This document shows positions 26,103-34,007 of a DNA stretch of 41,987 nt, one piece after another. The notes beneath the pieces are model-generated. The model was not told the origin of the DNA, searched no databases, and worked only from the letters and a program-made list of their open reading frames with translations. Origin of the DNA: Deltaproteobacteria bacterium. GTDB lineage: Bacteria; UBA10199; JADFYH01. Position numbers and translations under genes: made by a program. The stretch covers positions 1 through 41,987 of the forward strand of contig JADFYH010000027.1 of NCBI GenBank assembly GCA_015233135.1. The letters run 5' to 3'. Within the stretch, counting starts at the first letter, position 1, and each line of letters opens with the position of its first letter.

Positions 26103-28867
26103 AAATCCCGGTCTTCCGCCTCAAGATAGGCTCTCACAGTCTCAGGATGGTCTAAGGGCAAACCTGCCTGGTAATAAGCATAAAAAATCTGAAAGGCAGA
26201 GTCTGGATGAGCTGCGGCGTAGCCTGCAACATCAATATGAGAACAGCCCCTCAACTCAATTTTAAAGATCGATAAAAACTGAGGCACTTCAGGAGCGGCA
26301 GCTGCCAAAAGATGTTCTATCCATGGGAAAAAGACCTTGAGACAGCGGTAAAGCCTTGAACGCGTTAATCGGTCACGCAATTCTGGGCGCTGTAAGTAAA
26401 TTTCTTCCAGCCTTGGCAAGAGATGGAAATACTCTTCTTCCGATAGAACCGGGCCTTTGAATTCTTCCAAAAAAGTTAAAAGTTCTTCGGGTCCGGTTAG
26501 GGCATCCAACAATAGTAAACGCCCTTCTCTAAAGGGCGAATCTTTAAAGGCTGCAGAAAAAACTATTGCCCAAAGCCCGGAAAGAAATCCCATCAAATAA
26601 GCACGGCCATAATAGCGTTCTCTTTTGTCCAATTCTAAAAGTGTTAACCAAAACTCTACCACGGGCTTTGCATCAGTCTCTGACCAATGGATGTGTTGAA
26701 GCAGATGAAGATAAGGATTATTTTCAGAATGATCCTCCAAAAATATTCGTCTTAGCATTCCCCCTTTATCTGCCTGAGGAATAAGCTCGCGAATAAGCAG
26801 TTCAAGCTCCGAAGTTCTTCTATGATCTACTATATTAGCAATGAATTTTTGGATACTAGTACGAAAATCGGGGTCAAATCTTGGCTCTAATAAAACAGCT
26901 TTCAAAGTTTCTTTACATTCCTCCCAACGAGATACACTGAGTAAGTGGAGCAGTTTTGAAAAATGTTTTTTAAATAGATTGCAAGCAACCCCTCTACATT
27001 TTTCATTGTAAGCGGTATTCTTCCAGTACGCGTACAAGGCTTTCATAGAACTTACGAACTCAGCATTCCGACCACCGATCAATTGATCCATCAGCATTTC
27101 TTCTAAGCGCCCGCGGGCCGCCTTTGCCCGCGCTTCTTCTACTCCTCTACGCCGATCCTCTTGTTCACTAGGGGCCCTATAGAAACCCTCTGAATCTTCA
27201 TCCTCATAATGAGGCGCAGTTGCCATGGCAGCTATCCTGCCAAGTTCTTCTAATATGGCTTCCAAATTAGCTCCAAACTTTGAAAGACAAGCTAAATAAA
27301 GCCGTATTAAAAAACCCGGTCCCAATCCATCATTAGAATAGAGAACTACAACTGAATTTAGAATTTTGGCCAAGGCAAACACTTCCGGAGAGCCTACCTG
27401 AAGACGAGGCAAGAGGGCTTCGGCAATATGAAAAGCCGCACTTTGTTTAATAGTAGCATCACGCAGGCTTGACAGGAAAAGTTCAAGAGCAAATATTTGT
27501 TCCTCTGTACTCTTCAAAACAGCAGTAGCCTGCAGAAAAGCGTTTGTAATTCTCCAATGGGGAATACCCGCCCTAACTAGACCCTCTACGAGAAGACGAA
27601 CATTATGTGCACGAGGATCCGAAGCATCCATGGCACGAGGTGATAATTCCAAAGAATGAGCTGAAGAAACAAGTTGGAGCAAAGTCCCTCTCACATCCCC
27701 ATATTCCTCTGCTCCTACTGCAATAGGCATCACATGAGGTTCTTCTTCCGAGGGATGTACATTATCGTTAGCAGGCTCATCCCCTTGGCCGGGAAAGATT
27801 TCGTTGGAGGCAGGGGTGCTGAGATAAGTTTGAAGAGAATGGGCCCCCGATTCCTCGGGGGAGACGGGTACTGCAATAGAATTCTGCAAGGCCCAGTGAT
27901 GCATCTGCGGTGAAAAGTGATGCAGGGGTTTTGAAGTGGCGTCTCCTAGCAGTTCTCCCAAGGCATTGGCCGTTAAGCCATAAGCCATGCGCCTGAGAGT
28001 GAGGTGACTTAAATCGGTTGTTTCATATCCTGCAATTCGTCTGAGGGCAGCAAACTGCCCACTGAAATATTCGGCACCCACATCGCTGCCAAATTCTGCG
28101 ACCGCCCAGGAAGCCCTCACTGCTCTTGAAGAAGTTTCTGTGATGCCGAGTTTTGTCCCCAGACTTCCCATCCCATAAGAAACCAGACTGCACACCAGCG
28201 CATCGTAGCCAGCCTGCCCCAAATCCGCCGCCATTTCGCCGCTGAAATTTTCATGGTTAATCGTCAGCCGATAAAGCAACTGCAAACCGCTTTGGCTGCT
28301 GGCATTCACCAGACCGGAAATAAGACCCAGGGCAAAATTTTGCCGTGCTCCCGCCCATACTGCCAAGGCAGAGGCCGCCATGCCACTTAACGCCGAAGCC
28401 AAATTGAAGATTGCTCCCCAGCGCTCCAATCCATTACGGGCAAAGAAAAAAGTGCTTTGACGAAAAGTAGCATCCATTTCCATAAAACCATCGAGGGTAT
28501 CAAAAGTATGACGCAGCTCTTGTACTTGCGAGCGCAGACCCGAAGACAAATTTCTTTCTTCGAGCGCAATCAAAAGCGACTGCACCAAGGCCAGGTCTTG
28601 TTGCGCACGGGGTAAGGCTTCGTTGTGGGCATGAAAAAAAGGGAGATTTGCAAAAAGGCGAGAGACATAATCGCGACCAAAGCCCTGGGCCTGATTTCGA
28701 TGCAAAAGCGCCGCAATGTGACCAAGAATATTTTCATTGGACTGAGATAAAATCTGCCCCAGCTCATTTGCATCCGCAGGCACACGAGGATGATCGAGCG
28801 TACTTTGAGGGTGACGCAAAGAAGCAAAATCATTCCCGCGTAGTGTTGTAATATTGGAATGGACCAC
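26099..28867 (-). CDS. Giant orphan protein, N-terminal 922 residues
   Basis: I recognise no family. The GTG start at 28867 is supported by AGGAGG eight bases upstream. Residues 1-130 look helical. Residues 130-330 are rich in Gly/Ala and hydrophobic residues (LASALSGMAASALAVWAG, LVCSLVSYGMGSLGTKLG), as in membrane-active or packed helical domains. An acidic, proline-containing linker (about 350-390) follows, then about 530 residues of helical repeats resembling solenoid sequence. There is no signal peptide. It stops at TAG 26099, where a -1 shift would continue into a further 365 residues. It is divergent from glmS and heads a run with leuS and holA. Confidence 0.7.
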   Translation of the reverse strand: MVHSNITTLRGNDFASLRHPQSTLDHPRVPADANELGQILSQSNENILGHIAALLHRNQAQGFGRDYVSRLFANLPFFHAHNEALPRAQQDLALVQSLLIALEERNLSSGLRSQVQELRHTFDTLDGFMEMDATFRQSTFFFARNGLERWGAIFNLASALSGMAASALAVWAGARQNFALGLISGLVNASSQSGLQLLYRLTINHENFSGEMAADLGQAGYDALVCSLVSYGMGSLGTKLGITETSSRAVRASWAVAEFGSDVGAEYFSGQFAALRRIAGYETTDLSHLTLRRMAYGLTANALGELLGDATSKPLHHFSPQMHHWALQNSIAVPVSPEESGAHSLQTYLSTPASNEIFPGQGDEPANDNVHPSEEEPHVMPIAVGAEEYGDVRGTLLQLVSSAHSLELSPRAMDASDPRAHNVRLLVEGLVRAGIPHWRITNAFLQATAVLKSTEEQIFALELFLSSLRDATIKQSAAFHIAEALLPRLQVGSPEVFALAKILNSVVVLYSNDGLGPGFLIRLYLACLSKFGANLEAILEELGRIAAMATAPHYEDEDSEGFYRAPSEQEDRRRGVEEARAKAARGRLEEMLMDQLIGGRNAEFVSSMKALYAYWKNTAYNEKCRGVACNLFKKHFSKLLHLLSVSRWEECKETLKAVLLEPRFDPDFRTSIQKFIANIVDHRRTSELELLIRELIPQADKGGMLRRIFLEDHSENNPYLHLLQHIHWSETDAKPVVEFWLTLLELDKRERYYGRAYLMGFLSGLWAIVFSAAFKDSPFREGRLLLLDALTGPEELLTFLEEFKGPVLSEEEYFHLLPRLEEIYLQRPELRDRLTRSRLYRCLKVFFPWIEHLLAAAAPEVPQFLSIFKIELRGCSHIDVAGYAAAHPDSAFQIFYAYYQAGLPLDHPETVRAYLEAEDRDF

Positions 28868-28917
28868 AAACAGCTCCTCCTCTGGTTTGGGAACTTATCG
28901 ATTGTTTGAGGAATTAG

Positions 28918-28946
28918 TTGCTAAAAAAAATTGATCCCGATAATCA
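28918..28946 (+). promoter_or_regulatory. glmS: Candidate glmS promoter
   Basis: TTGCTA (28918-28923) and TAATCA (28941-28946) are separated by 17 bases in the 123-base gap between the divergent giant orphan gene and glmS. Both hexamers are imperfect. The gap is too short and too AT-rich for a glmS ribozyme, and none is apparent. Confidence 0.35.
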
Positions 28947-28990
28947 TTCCAAATGAAGAATTCTCATCTCATTAATAAATAAGGATATTT

Positions 28991-30817
28991 ATGTGTGGAA
29001 TTGTCGGCTATATCGGCAAACAAAGTGCAGCAGATATCATCTTTGACGGCCTTACCCGTCTGGAATATCGCGGTTACGATTCGGCAGGGATTGCCACCCT
29101 GCATCAAAATAAAACAGAAATCTGCCGTGCTGAGGGAAAACTGAAGCAACTGAAAAGCAAACTGCAAAAAAATGCACTGCCAGGAAATGTAGGCATTGGA
29201 CACACCCGCTGGGCGACTCATGGAAAACCGAATGAACAGAATGCGCATCCGCATCATTATGGCCTGTTTACGGTAGTCCACAATGGCATCATTGAAAATT
29301 ATCTGGAGCTCAAAGAAGCACTGCAAAAAAAGAAACATGTTTTTTCTTCGGATACCGATACCGAAATTTTAGCCCATCTGATGAATGAAGAATTTCAACA
29401 AACCAAATCCAGTTTTAAAGCACTGCAAAATATTTTGAAGCGGGTGCGAGGTTCTTACGCCCTGGCGATTTTAAATGAAAAAGAAACGCAGCAAGTTTTG
29501 GTCGCCCGTAACCAAAGCCCGCTGGTCTTGGGTGAAGGCCTTGGAGAGAATTTTATCGCCTCGGACGTGCCTGCCCTGCTCCCTTACACGCGAGAAGTTA
29601 TTTTTTTGAAGGATGGAGAAATCGCAGTCCTTCAACCCGATAAAATTGAGGTGTTTAATAACGAGGGACACACCGTCAATTTTGAGACGAAGCATATCGA
29701 TTGGAGTCTGACCCAGGCCGAAAAAGAAGGCTACAAGCATTTCATGCTGAAAGAAATTTTTGAGGGCCCCCGCGCCTTCATCGATACCTTGCGAGGTAAA
29801 GTGCCCGCCGATCACAGCGAAATTCTACTCGAGGATTTCAAAAAAACCATCGATCAATATCCACCTGAACTTATTTATCTGGTGGCCTGTGGAACCAGTT
29901 ATCATGCAGCCTTGGTCGGAAAATTTTATTTGGAAAAATGGGCCAGAATTCCTGTAGTGGTGGATGTGGCTTCCGAGTTTCGATATCGAAAACCAATATT
30001 AAATTCCAAAACTTTATTAATAGTGATCTCTCAATCGGGAGAAACCGCAGATACCCTCACCGTAGTAAAATCTGCAAAATTGCAAAAAGCGCCGGTGTAC
30101 GCCATCTGCAATGTTTTAGAATCGAGCATTGCCCGTGAAGCGAATGGAGTTTTTTACACGCATGCAGGCCCTGAAATTGGGGTAGCGGCCACCAAAACTT
30201 TTTTGACTCAGCTGCAGGCCTTGCTCTTGGTTTCACTTTGCTGGGCCGATCATCAAAATAAAATTTCAAAAGAGGCATTAAAAACCATCTTGCAAGAAAC
30301 TGCAGAACTTCCCCAAAAAATGGAATTGGTTTTAAAACAAGCAGAGGAAATTAAAAAATTAGCCTTGCATTACATGAATTCAAATTTGTTTTTATTTATT
30401 GGGCGCGGCCTACTTTACCCCATCGCCTTGGAGGCGGCACTGAAGCTTAAGGAGATTTCTTACATTTTTGCCGAAGGCTATGCGGGCGGCGAACTCAAGC
30501 ACGGCCCTATTGCCATGATCGATCAGGGAACTCCGGTCATTGCCTTGGTTCCTCAGGACGAAAGCTATGAAAAAATGAGTTCGAATATTCAGGAAGTGCT
30601 GGCACGCGGTGCGGAAGTCTTGGCGATTTGTAATGAACAAGAAAAATCTTTGAAACAAAAATGCAAAGCGGTAATTGAAATACCAAAAACGCTAGATCTT
30701 TTTTATCCCCTGCTTGCAATTATTCCTTTGCAACTCTTCGCGTATCACATTGCCAACGAAAAAGGGCACGATGTAGACCAGCCGAGAAATTTGGCGAAGA
30801 GTGTAACGGTGGAGTAA
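28991..30817 (+). CDS. glmS: Glutamine-fructose-6-phosphate aminotransferase (isomerizing)
   Basis: Makes glucosamine-6-phosphate from fructose-6-phosphate and glutamine, the first step to UDP-GlcNAc for peptidoglycan and LPS. The 608 residues begin MCGIVGYIG with the N-terminal nucleophile Cys2. They continue with the class II glutaminase domain (GHTRWATHGKPNEQNAHPH) and two SIS sugar-isomerase domains (CGTSYHAALVGKFYLEK; IGRGLLYPIALEAALKLKE), and end KSVTVE. An AAGGA site lies five bases before the ATG. Length and motifs are normal. Confidence 0.97.
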   Translation: MCGIVGYIGKQSAADIIFDGLTRLEYRGYDSAGIATLHQNKTEICRAEGKLKQLKSKLQKNALPGNVGIGHTRWATHGKPNEQNAHPHHYGLFTVVHNGIIENYLELKEALQKKKHVFSSDTDTEILAHLMNEEFQQTKSSFKALQNILKRVRGSYALAILNEKETQQVLVARNQSPLVLGEGLGENFIASDVPALLPYTREVIFLKDGEIAVLQPDKIEVFNNEGHTVNFETKHIDWSLTQAEKEGYKHFMLKEIFEGPRAFIDTLRGKVPADHSEILLEDFKKTIDQYPPELIYLVACGTSYHAALVGKFYLEKWARIPVVVDVASEFRYRKPILNSKTLLIVISQSGETADTLTVVKSAKLQKAPVYAICNVLESSIAREANGVFYTHAGPEIGVAATKTFLTQLQALLLVSLCWADHQNKISKEALKTILQETAELPQKMELVLKQAEEIKKLALHYMNSNLFLFIGRGLLYPIALEAALKLKEISYIFAEGYAGGELKHGPIAMIDQGTPVIALVPQDESYEKMSSNIQEVLARGAEVLAICNEQEKSLKQKCKAVIEIPKTLDLFYPLLAIIPLQLFAYHIANEKGHDVDQPRNLAKSVTVE

Positions 30818-30818
30818 T

Positions 30819-30847
30819 AGCTTCTTGACGAAGCTGAAAATTATAAT
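30819..30847 (+). promoter_or_regulatory. Candidate promoter/operator of the RHH-PIN pair
   Basis: A perfect -10-like TATAAT lies at 30842-30847, about 25 bases before the antitoxin ATG. Upstream of it the inverted repeat AGCTTC/GAAGCT (30819-30824 and 30830-30835, loop TTGAC) covers where the -35 would sit, so it may be an autoregulatory operator. No T-run follows, so it is not a glmS terminator. Confidence 0.35.
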
Positions 30848-30872
30848 GCAAATGATAAATAGGAGAAATTTT

Positions 30873-31220
30873 ATGGCAATGACCCTTCATTTTGAACCAG
30901 AACTTCAAAAAAAAATTGATCAATGGGCAAAGAGTAACCAAATGAGCAAAAGTCAAGTTATCAAACGGGGCTTAGAATTGCTTTTTGGTATCTCTATTGT
31001 CAAAAAAAATAAAAAAAGTGCCTACGAAATCTACTTAGAAGCTATCAAAAAATATGGCCCACTTGAAGGTAGTGGAAAATCCGACCTGGGAACCAACTCA
31101 AAAAAATATATTAGGGAGTTTTTTGATGAACACAGCGAACATTCTCCTCGATACAGGACCTCTAGTCGCCTTACTCGATCCAAACGATCAAAACTTTCAA
31201 AAAAACAGACGTCTTCTTGA
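30873..31220 (+). CDS. Ribbon-helix-helix antitoxin of a PIN toxin
   Basis: The ATG at 30873 has an AGGAG site seven bases ahead and opens a 115-residue protein. Residues 1-40 (MTLHFEPELQKKIDQWAK, then MSKSQVIKRGLELLFG) match the ribbon-helix-helix fold of CopG/Arc-type antitoxins. The C-terminal extension is very basic (RYRTSSRLTRSKRSKLSKK) and is encoded in the same DNA as the first 31 codons of the toxin, in another frame. The overlap of 95 bases is much longer than usual. It probably binds its own promoter and the toxin's active site. Confidence 0.75.
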   Translation: MAMTLHFEPELQKKIDQWAKSNQMSKSQVIKRGLELLFGISIVKKNKKSAYEIYLEAIKKYGPLEGSGKSDLGTNSKKYIREFFDEHSEHSPRYRTSSRLTRSKRSKLSKKQTSS

Positions 31221-31539
31221 GTTCAATAATTTCATCTACCGAACAACCTTTCCTGTAATTTGTGAAGTCATTTATTTGCTTAGGAAAAATTTAAAAAATA
31301 TAGATATTTTATTCAGCTGGATAAAAGAAGAAGGAATAATTCTTGAAAACCTTTCCATAGCAAATTTACTGGAGTGCCAAAGTTTAATGAAGAAGTATAA
31401 AAATGTCCCAATGGATTTTGCAGATGCTTCATTGGTTTGTATTGGAAACTCTCTTGGAATTAATCAAATCTTAAGCTTCGATTCTGATTTTGATATCTAC
31501 AGATTAAAAAGCGGTAATTTTTTTAAAAACCTCATCTAA
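31126..31539 (+). CDS. PIN-domain toxin (VapC-like ribonuclease)
   Basis: A 137-residue PIN-domain nuclease. The acidic residues expected at the metal site are present: the first Asp in ILLDTGPLVALLD, a Glu in VICEVIYLL, an Asp in MDFADASLVCIG and the last in LSFDSDFDIYR. The start at ATG 31126 is supported by AGGGAG seven bases upstream; the frame runs back to 31054 without support. VapC-type toxins cleave tRNA or rRNA. It is paired with the RHH antitoxin upstream and lies two bases before the helicase gene. Confidence 0.85.
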   Translation: MNTANILLDTGPLVALLDPNDQNFQKNRRLLEFNNFIYRTTFPVICEVIYLLRKNLKNIDILFSWIKEEGIILENLSIANLLECQSLMKKYKNVPMDFADASLVCIGNSLGINQILSFDSDFDIYRLKSGNFFKNLI

Positions 31540-31541
31540 TA

Positions 31542-33812
31542 ATGAATTCCCAGTCCCTAGTCGCAAAACTCAACCCTCCCCAACAAGAAGCCGTACTCCA
31601 CACTGAGGGCCCACTGCTTGTATTTGCCGGTGCTGGATCAGGGAAAACTCGCGTCCTTACTCATCGTATTGCCTATTTGATCCAAGAAAAAGGAGTGAGC
31701 CCCTGGAACATTTTTGCGGTCACCTTTACCAACAAAGCCGCCGGGGAAATGAAAGAGCGCATTGGACATCTACTCGGCTCACGAGCGGATGATGTCTGGA
31801 TTTCCACCTTTCATTCTTCGGGTGTAAAAATCTTGAGGAGGCATGCCGAAAAAATCGGGCTGGGGCCCTATTTCACTATCTTTGACGATAGCGATCAAAT
31901 GACTCTCATCAAAGAGGCCTTGGAAACACTCAATATCAATCCGAAGATTTATAGCCCGCGCAGTGTTCAGGCAAAAATAAACAATGCGAAAAATGAACTT
32001 ATCTCGCCTGAAAACTATAGCAAAAAATATAATGATTTTTTTGATGAAAAGGTCGCCCAGGTTTACAGCTGGTATGAAGAAAAGTTGCGCAAAAATAATT
32101 CCGTCGATTTTGGAGACCTACTCTTATTGCCCGTCCGACTTTTTGAACAACATCCCGAGATTTTAAAACTGTATCAAGATCGTTTTCGCTATCTTCTGGT
32201 GGATGAATACCAAGACACCAACCATGCCCAATACCGTCTCATCAAACTGCTTGCACAAGCTCATCATAATTTATGTGTCGTGGGAGATGACGATCAATCC
32301 ATCTACCGCTGGCGGGGGGCGGATATTAAAAATATTCTGGATTTCGAGCTCGATTTTAAAGATGCCACGGTCATCAAGCTGGAACAGAATTATCGCTCCA
32401 CTCAAACGATTCTCAAAGCCGCTCATGCAGTGGTCAACCAAATTGAGGGAAGACGCCCCAAACAGCTTTGGACCGAAAATGACGAAGGTGAAAAAATTAC
32501 GCTCTTCACTTCTAAAAGTGAAAAAGGGGAAGCGTCATTTGTAGTCCAGAAAATTAAGGAGACTAGTGAAAGAGAAAATATTTCTCTCAATCAATTCGCC
32601 CTCTTTTACAGAACCAATGCACAGTCGCGGGTGTTTGAAGATGAACTGCGCAAGCACAATCTGCCTTATATCATCGTCGGAGGAACCCGCTTTTACGACC
32701 GACTCGAAATTAAAGACATGCTGGCTTATTTGTATATCATTTCAAATCCTCAAGATAGTCTTCATCTCAAACGAATTATCAATGTGCCAGGCCGTGGCAT
32801 CGGAAAAACAAGTATTGAAAAATTGGAGAGCCTTGCGAGCGCACGTGGCCTCAATCTTTTTGACGCACTGTCTTTCCCTCAGGAAGCAGGCATCGCCGGG
32901 AAGACTGCTCAGGAAGTTTTGAAATTTTTGGAATTATTAAAAACTTTAAGAACAAGCTTAGAAGATCAGAATCTGTCATCTCGATCCGCAACGCCGGAGA
33001 GAGATCCCGTTGGTCTTCCACTTGCATCCACTGGATCTCTCGCTTCACTCGAGATGACAAACAATAAAAAACTTTCAGAATGGGTAAAGAGTTTAATGGA
33101 AGCTACAGGCTATATTGCAGAACTCAAAGCCGAGAAAACCATTGAAGCCGAAAGTCGTCTCGAAAATTTACAAGAACTTTTGAGCGTAGTCGCCGATTTT
33201 GAAATTTCTAATCCTCAAGGAACACTCAGTCACTTTTTGGAACAAATCACCCTCGCTTCTGATCTGGATAAAATGGAAGACGGCAAAGGCGTGCTCCCCT
33301 TGATGACTCTGCATTTGGCAAAAGGACTGGAATTTAATTATGTCTTTTTAGTGGGCCTGGAAGAAGGTCTATTTCCTCACACGCGCTCCTTTGAAAGCCC
33401 CGAAGAAATGAATGAAGAACGCCGGCTGATGTATGTAGGGATGACCCGAGCCAAAAAAGAATTATTTATGAGTCATGCTCAAACACGACTTTTGTATGGA
33501 AGGGAACAGTGGAATCTCCCCTCACGATTTTTGGAAGACGTCCCCAAAAACTTACTCCATCTTCAAGAGGAACAGGCTACGTCTTCAAGAAGTGGAATGG
33601 GGAATCATACGGTGGACAACAGCTCATCCGCTTCCGCTACCAATAGTGACAATCCTTACCAAGTCGGACGAAAGGTAAAACACCCTATTTTTGGTTTTGG
33701 GACTATTAAAGTTTTTGAGGGAAATGTCAGTGATGCCAAGCTGACGGTGTTGTTTCAAAATGGGGAGTTGAAGCGATTACTGGTGAAGTATGCGAATTTG
33801 CAGTTGATGTAG
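31542..33812 (+). CDS. pcrA: ATP-dependent 3'-5' DNA helicase PcrA/UvrD
   Basis: A superfamily 1A helicase for excision repair and removal of RecA or replication blocks. Walker A is AGAGSGKT (29-36), the Walker B/motif II is LVDEYQDTNHAQY (about 219-231), and motifs GDDDQSIYRWRGAD, QNYRST and MTLHLAKGLEF are intact. The C-terminal KVKHPIFGFGTIKVFEG segment is the Tudor-like RNA-polymerase-binding domain of PcrA. A peptide of about 29 residues (478-506) in a variable loop of domain 2B is encoded by a palindromic repeat. ATG 31542 lies two bases after the toxin stop, so expression may be coupled to the toxin-antitoxin module. Confidence 0.96.
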   Translation: MNSQSLVAKLNPPQQEAVLHTEGPLLVFAGAGSGKTRVLTHRIAYLIQEKGVSPWNIFAVTFTNKAAGEMKERIGHLLGSRADDVWISTFHSSGVKILRRHAEKIGLGPYFTIFDDSDQMTLIKEALETLNINPKIYSPRSVQAKINNAKNELISPENYSKKYNDFFDEKVAQVYSWYEEKLRKNNSVDFGDLLLLPVRLFEQHPEILKLYQDRFRYLLVDEYQDTNHAQYRLIKLLAQAHHNLCVVGDDDQSIYRWRGADIKNILDFELDFKDATVIKLEQNYRSTQTILKAAHAVVNQIEGRRPKQLWTENDEGEKITLFTSKSEKGEASFVVQKIKETSERENISLNQFALFYRTNAQSRVFEDELRKHNLPYIIVGGTRFYDRLEIKDMLAYLYIISNPQDSLHLKRIINVPGRGIGKTSIEKLESLASARGLNLFDALSFPQEAGIAGKTAQEVLKFLELLKTLRTSLEDQNLSSRSATPERDPVGLPLASTGSLASLEMTNNKKLSEWVKSLMEATGYIAELKAEKTIEAESRLENLQELLSVVADFEISNPQGTLSHFLEQITLASDLDKMEDGKGVLPLMTLHLAKGLEFNYVFLVGLEEGLFPHTRSFESPEEMNEERRLMYVGMTRAKKELFMSHAQTRLLYGREQWNLPSRFLEDVPKNLLHLQEEQATSSRSGMGNHTVDNSSSASATNSDNPYQVGRKVKHPIFGFGTIKVFEGNVSDAKLTVLFQNGELKRLLVKYANLQLM
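32974..33059. repeat. Palindromic repeat inserted in frame in pcrA
   Basis: Perfect 11-base ends TGTCATCTCGA (32974-32984) and TCGAGATGACA (33049-33059) enclose a second inverted pair, GAGAGATCC (32999-33007) and GGATCTCTC (33033-33041). It codes for SSRSATPERDPVGLPLA and a following STGSLASLEMT stretch. It is a different family from the C/G-tract repeats in carA, carB and leuS. Confidence 0.9.
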
Positions 33813-33835
33813 AAAGATTTGTTATTTTTCAACCA

Positions 33836-33856
33836 CTGTCGACTAGAAGTCGACAG
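33836..33856. repeat. Perfect 9-base-arm inverted repeat after pcrA
   Basis: CTGTCGACT and AGTCGACAG flank the loop AGA, 24 bases beyond the pcrA stop codon. No T-run follows, so it is not a standard terminator. It is the first of three palindromes in this 195-base gap. Confidence 0.75.
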
Positions 33857-33876
33857 ACTCCACTTGGATTAGAAAT

Positions 33877-33916
33877 CCCCTCCCCCTTGAGGGGGGAGGG
33901 TTAGGGAGGGGGTGAC
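33877..33916. repeat. C/G-tract palindromic repeat in the pcrA-methyltransferase gap
   Basis: CCCCTCCCCC (33877-33886) pairs with GGGGGGAGGG (33891-33900) around TTGA, followed by TTAGGGAGGGGGTGAC. On the minus strand it reads CACCCCCTCCCTAACCCTCC, the same pattern as the repeats in carA and leuS. Confidence 0.75.
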
Positions 33917-33943
33917 ATTTGATTCAATTTGATTCCACCAATA

Positions 33944-33982
33944 TCACCCTCACCCTGCCCTCTCCCCTCGAGGGAGAGGGGA
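33944..33982. repeat. Intergenic copy of the leuS palindromic repeat
   Basis: These 39 bases match 23211-23249 inside leuS at 38 positions (one A/G change in the loop). The hairpin arms are CCCTCTCCC and GGGAGAGGG. It ends 25 bases before the methyltransferase start codon. Its presence both between genes and inside leuS shows that this is a mobile or formerly mobile sequence. Confidence 0.88.
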
Positions 33983-34007
33983 AGAATTAGTTTGTCAATA
34001 ACGCTCA

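Noticed and set aside
26095-26106. Canonical X-XXY-YYZ slippery heptamer
   Set aside because: The zero-frame codons GAT-TTT do not fit the heptamer rule; only single-tRNA slippage on the T-run is possible, so programmed frameshifting is not proven.
28868-28990. glmS ribozyme
   Set aside because: The gap is AT-rich and lacks the conserved double-pseudoknot elements; the ribozyme is mostly a Gram-positive feature.
30819-30835. Terminator after glmS
   Set aside because: The AGCTTC/GAAGCT hairpin is short and has no T-run; it is more likely near the next promoter.
33836-33916. Standard terminator of pcrA
   Set aside because: The hairpins lack the following T-run on the plus strand; they fit repeat families seen elsewhere.
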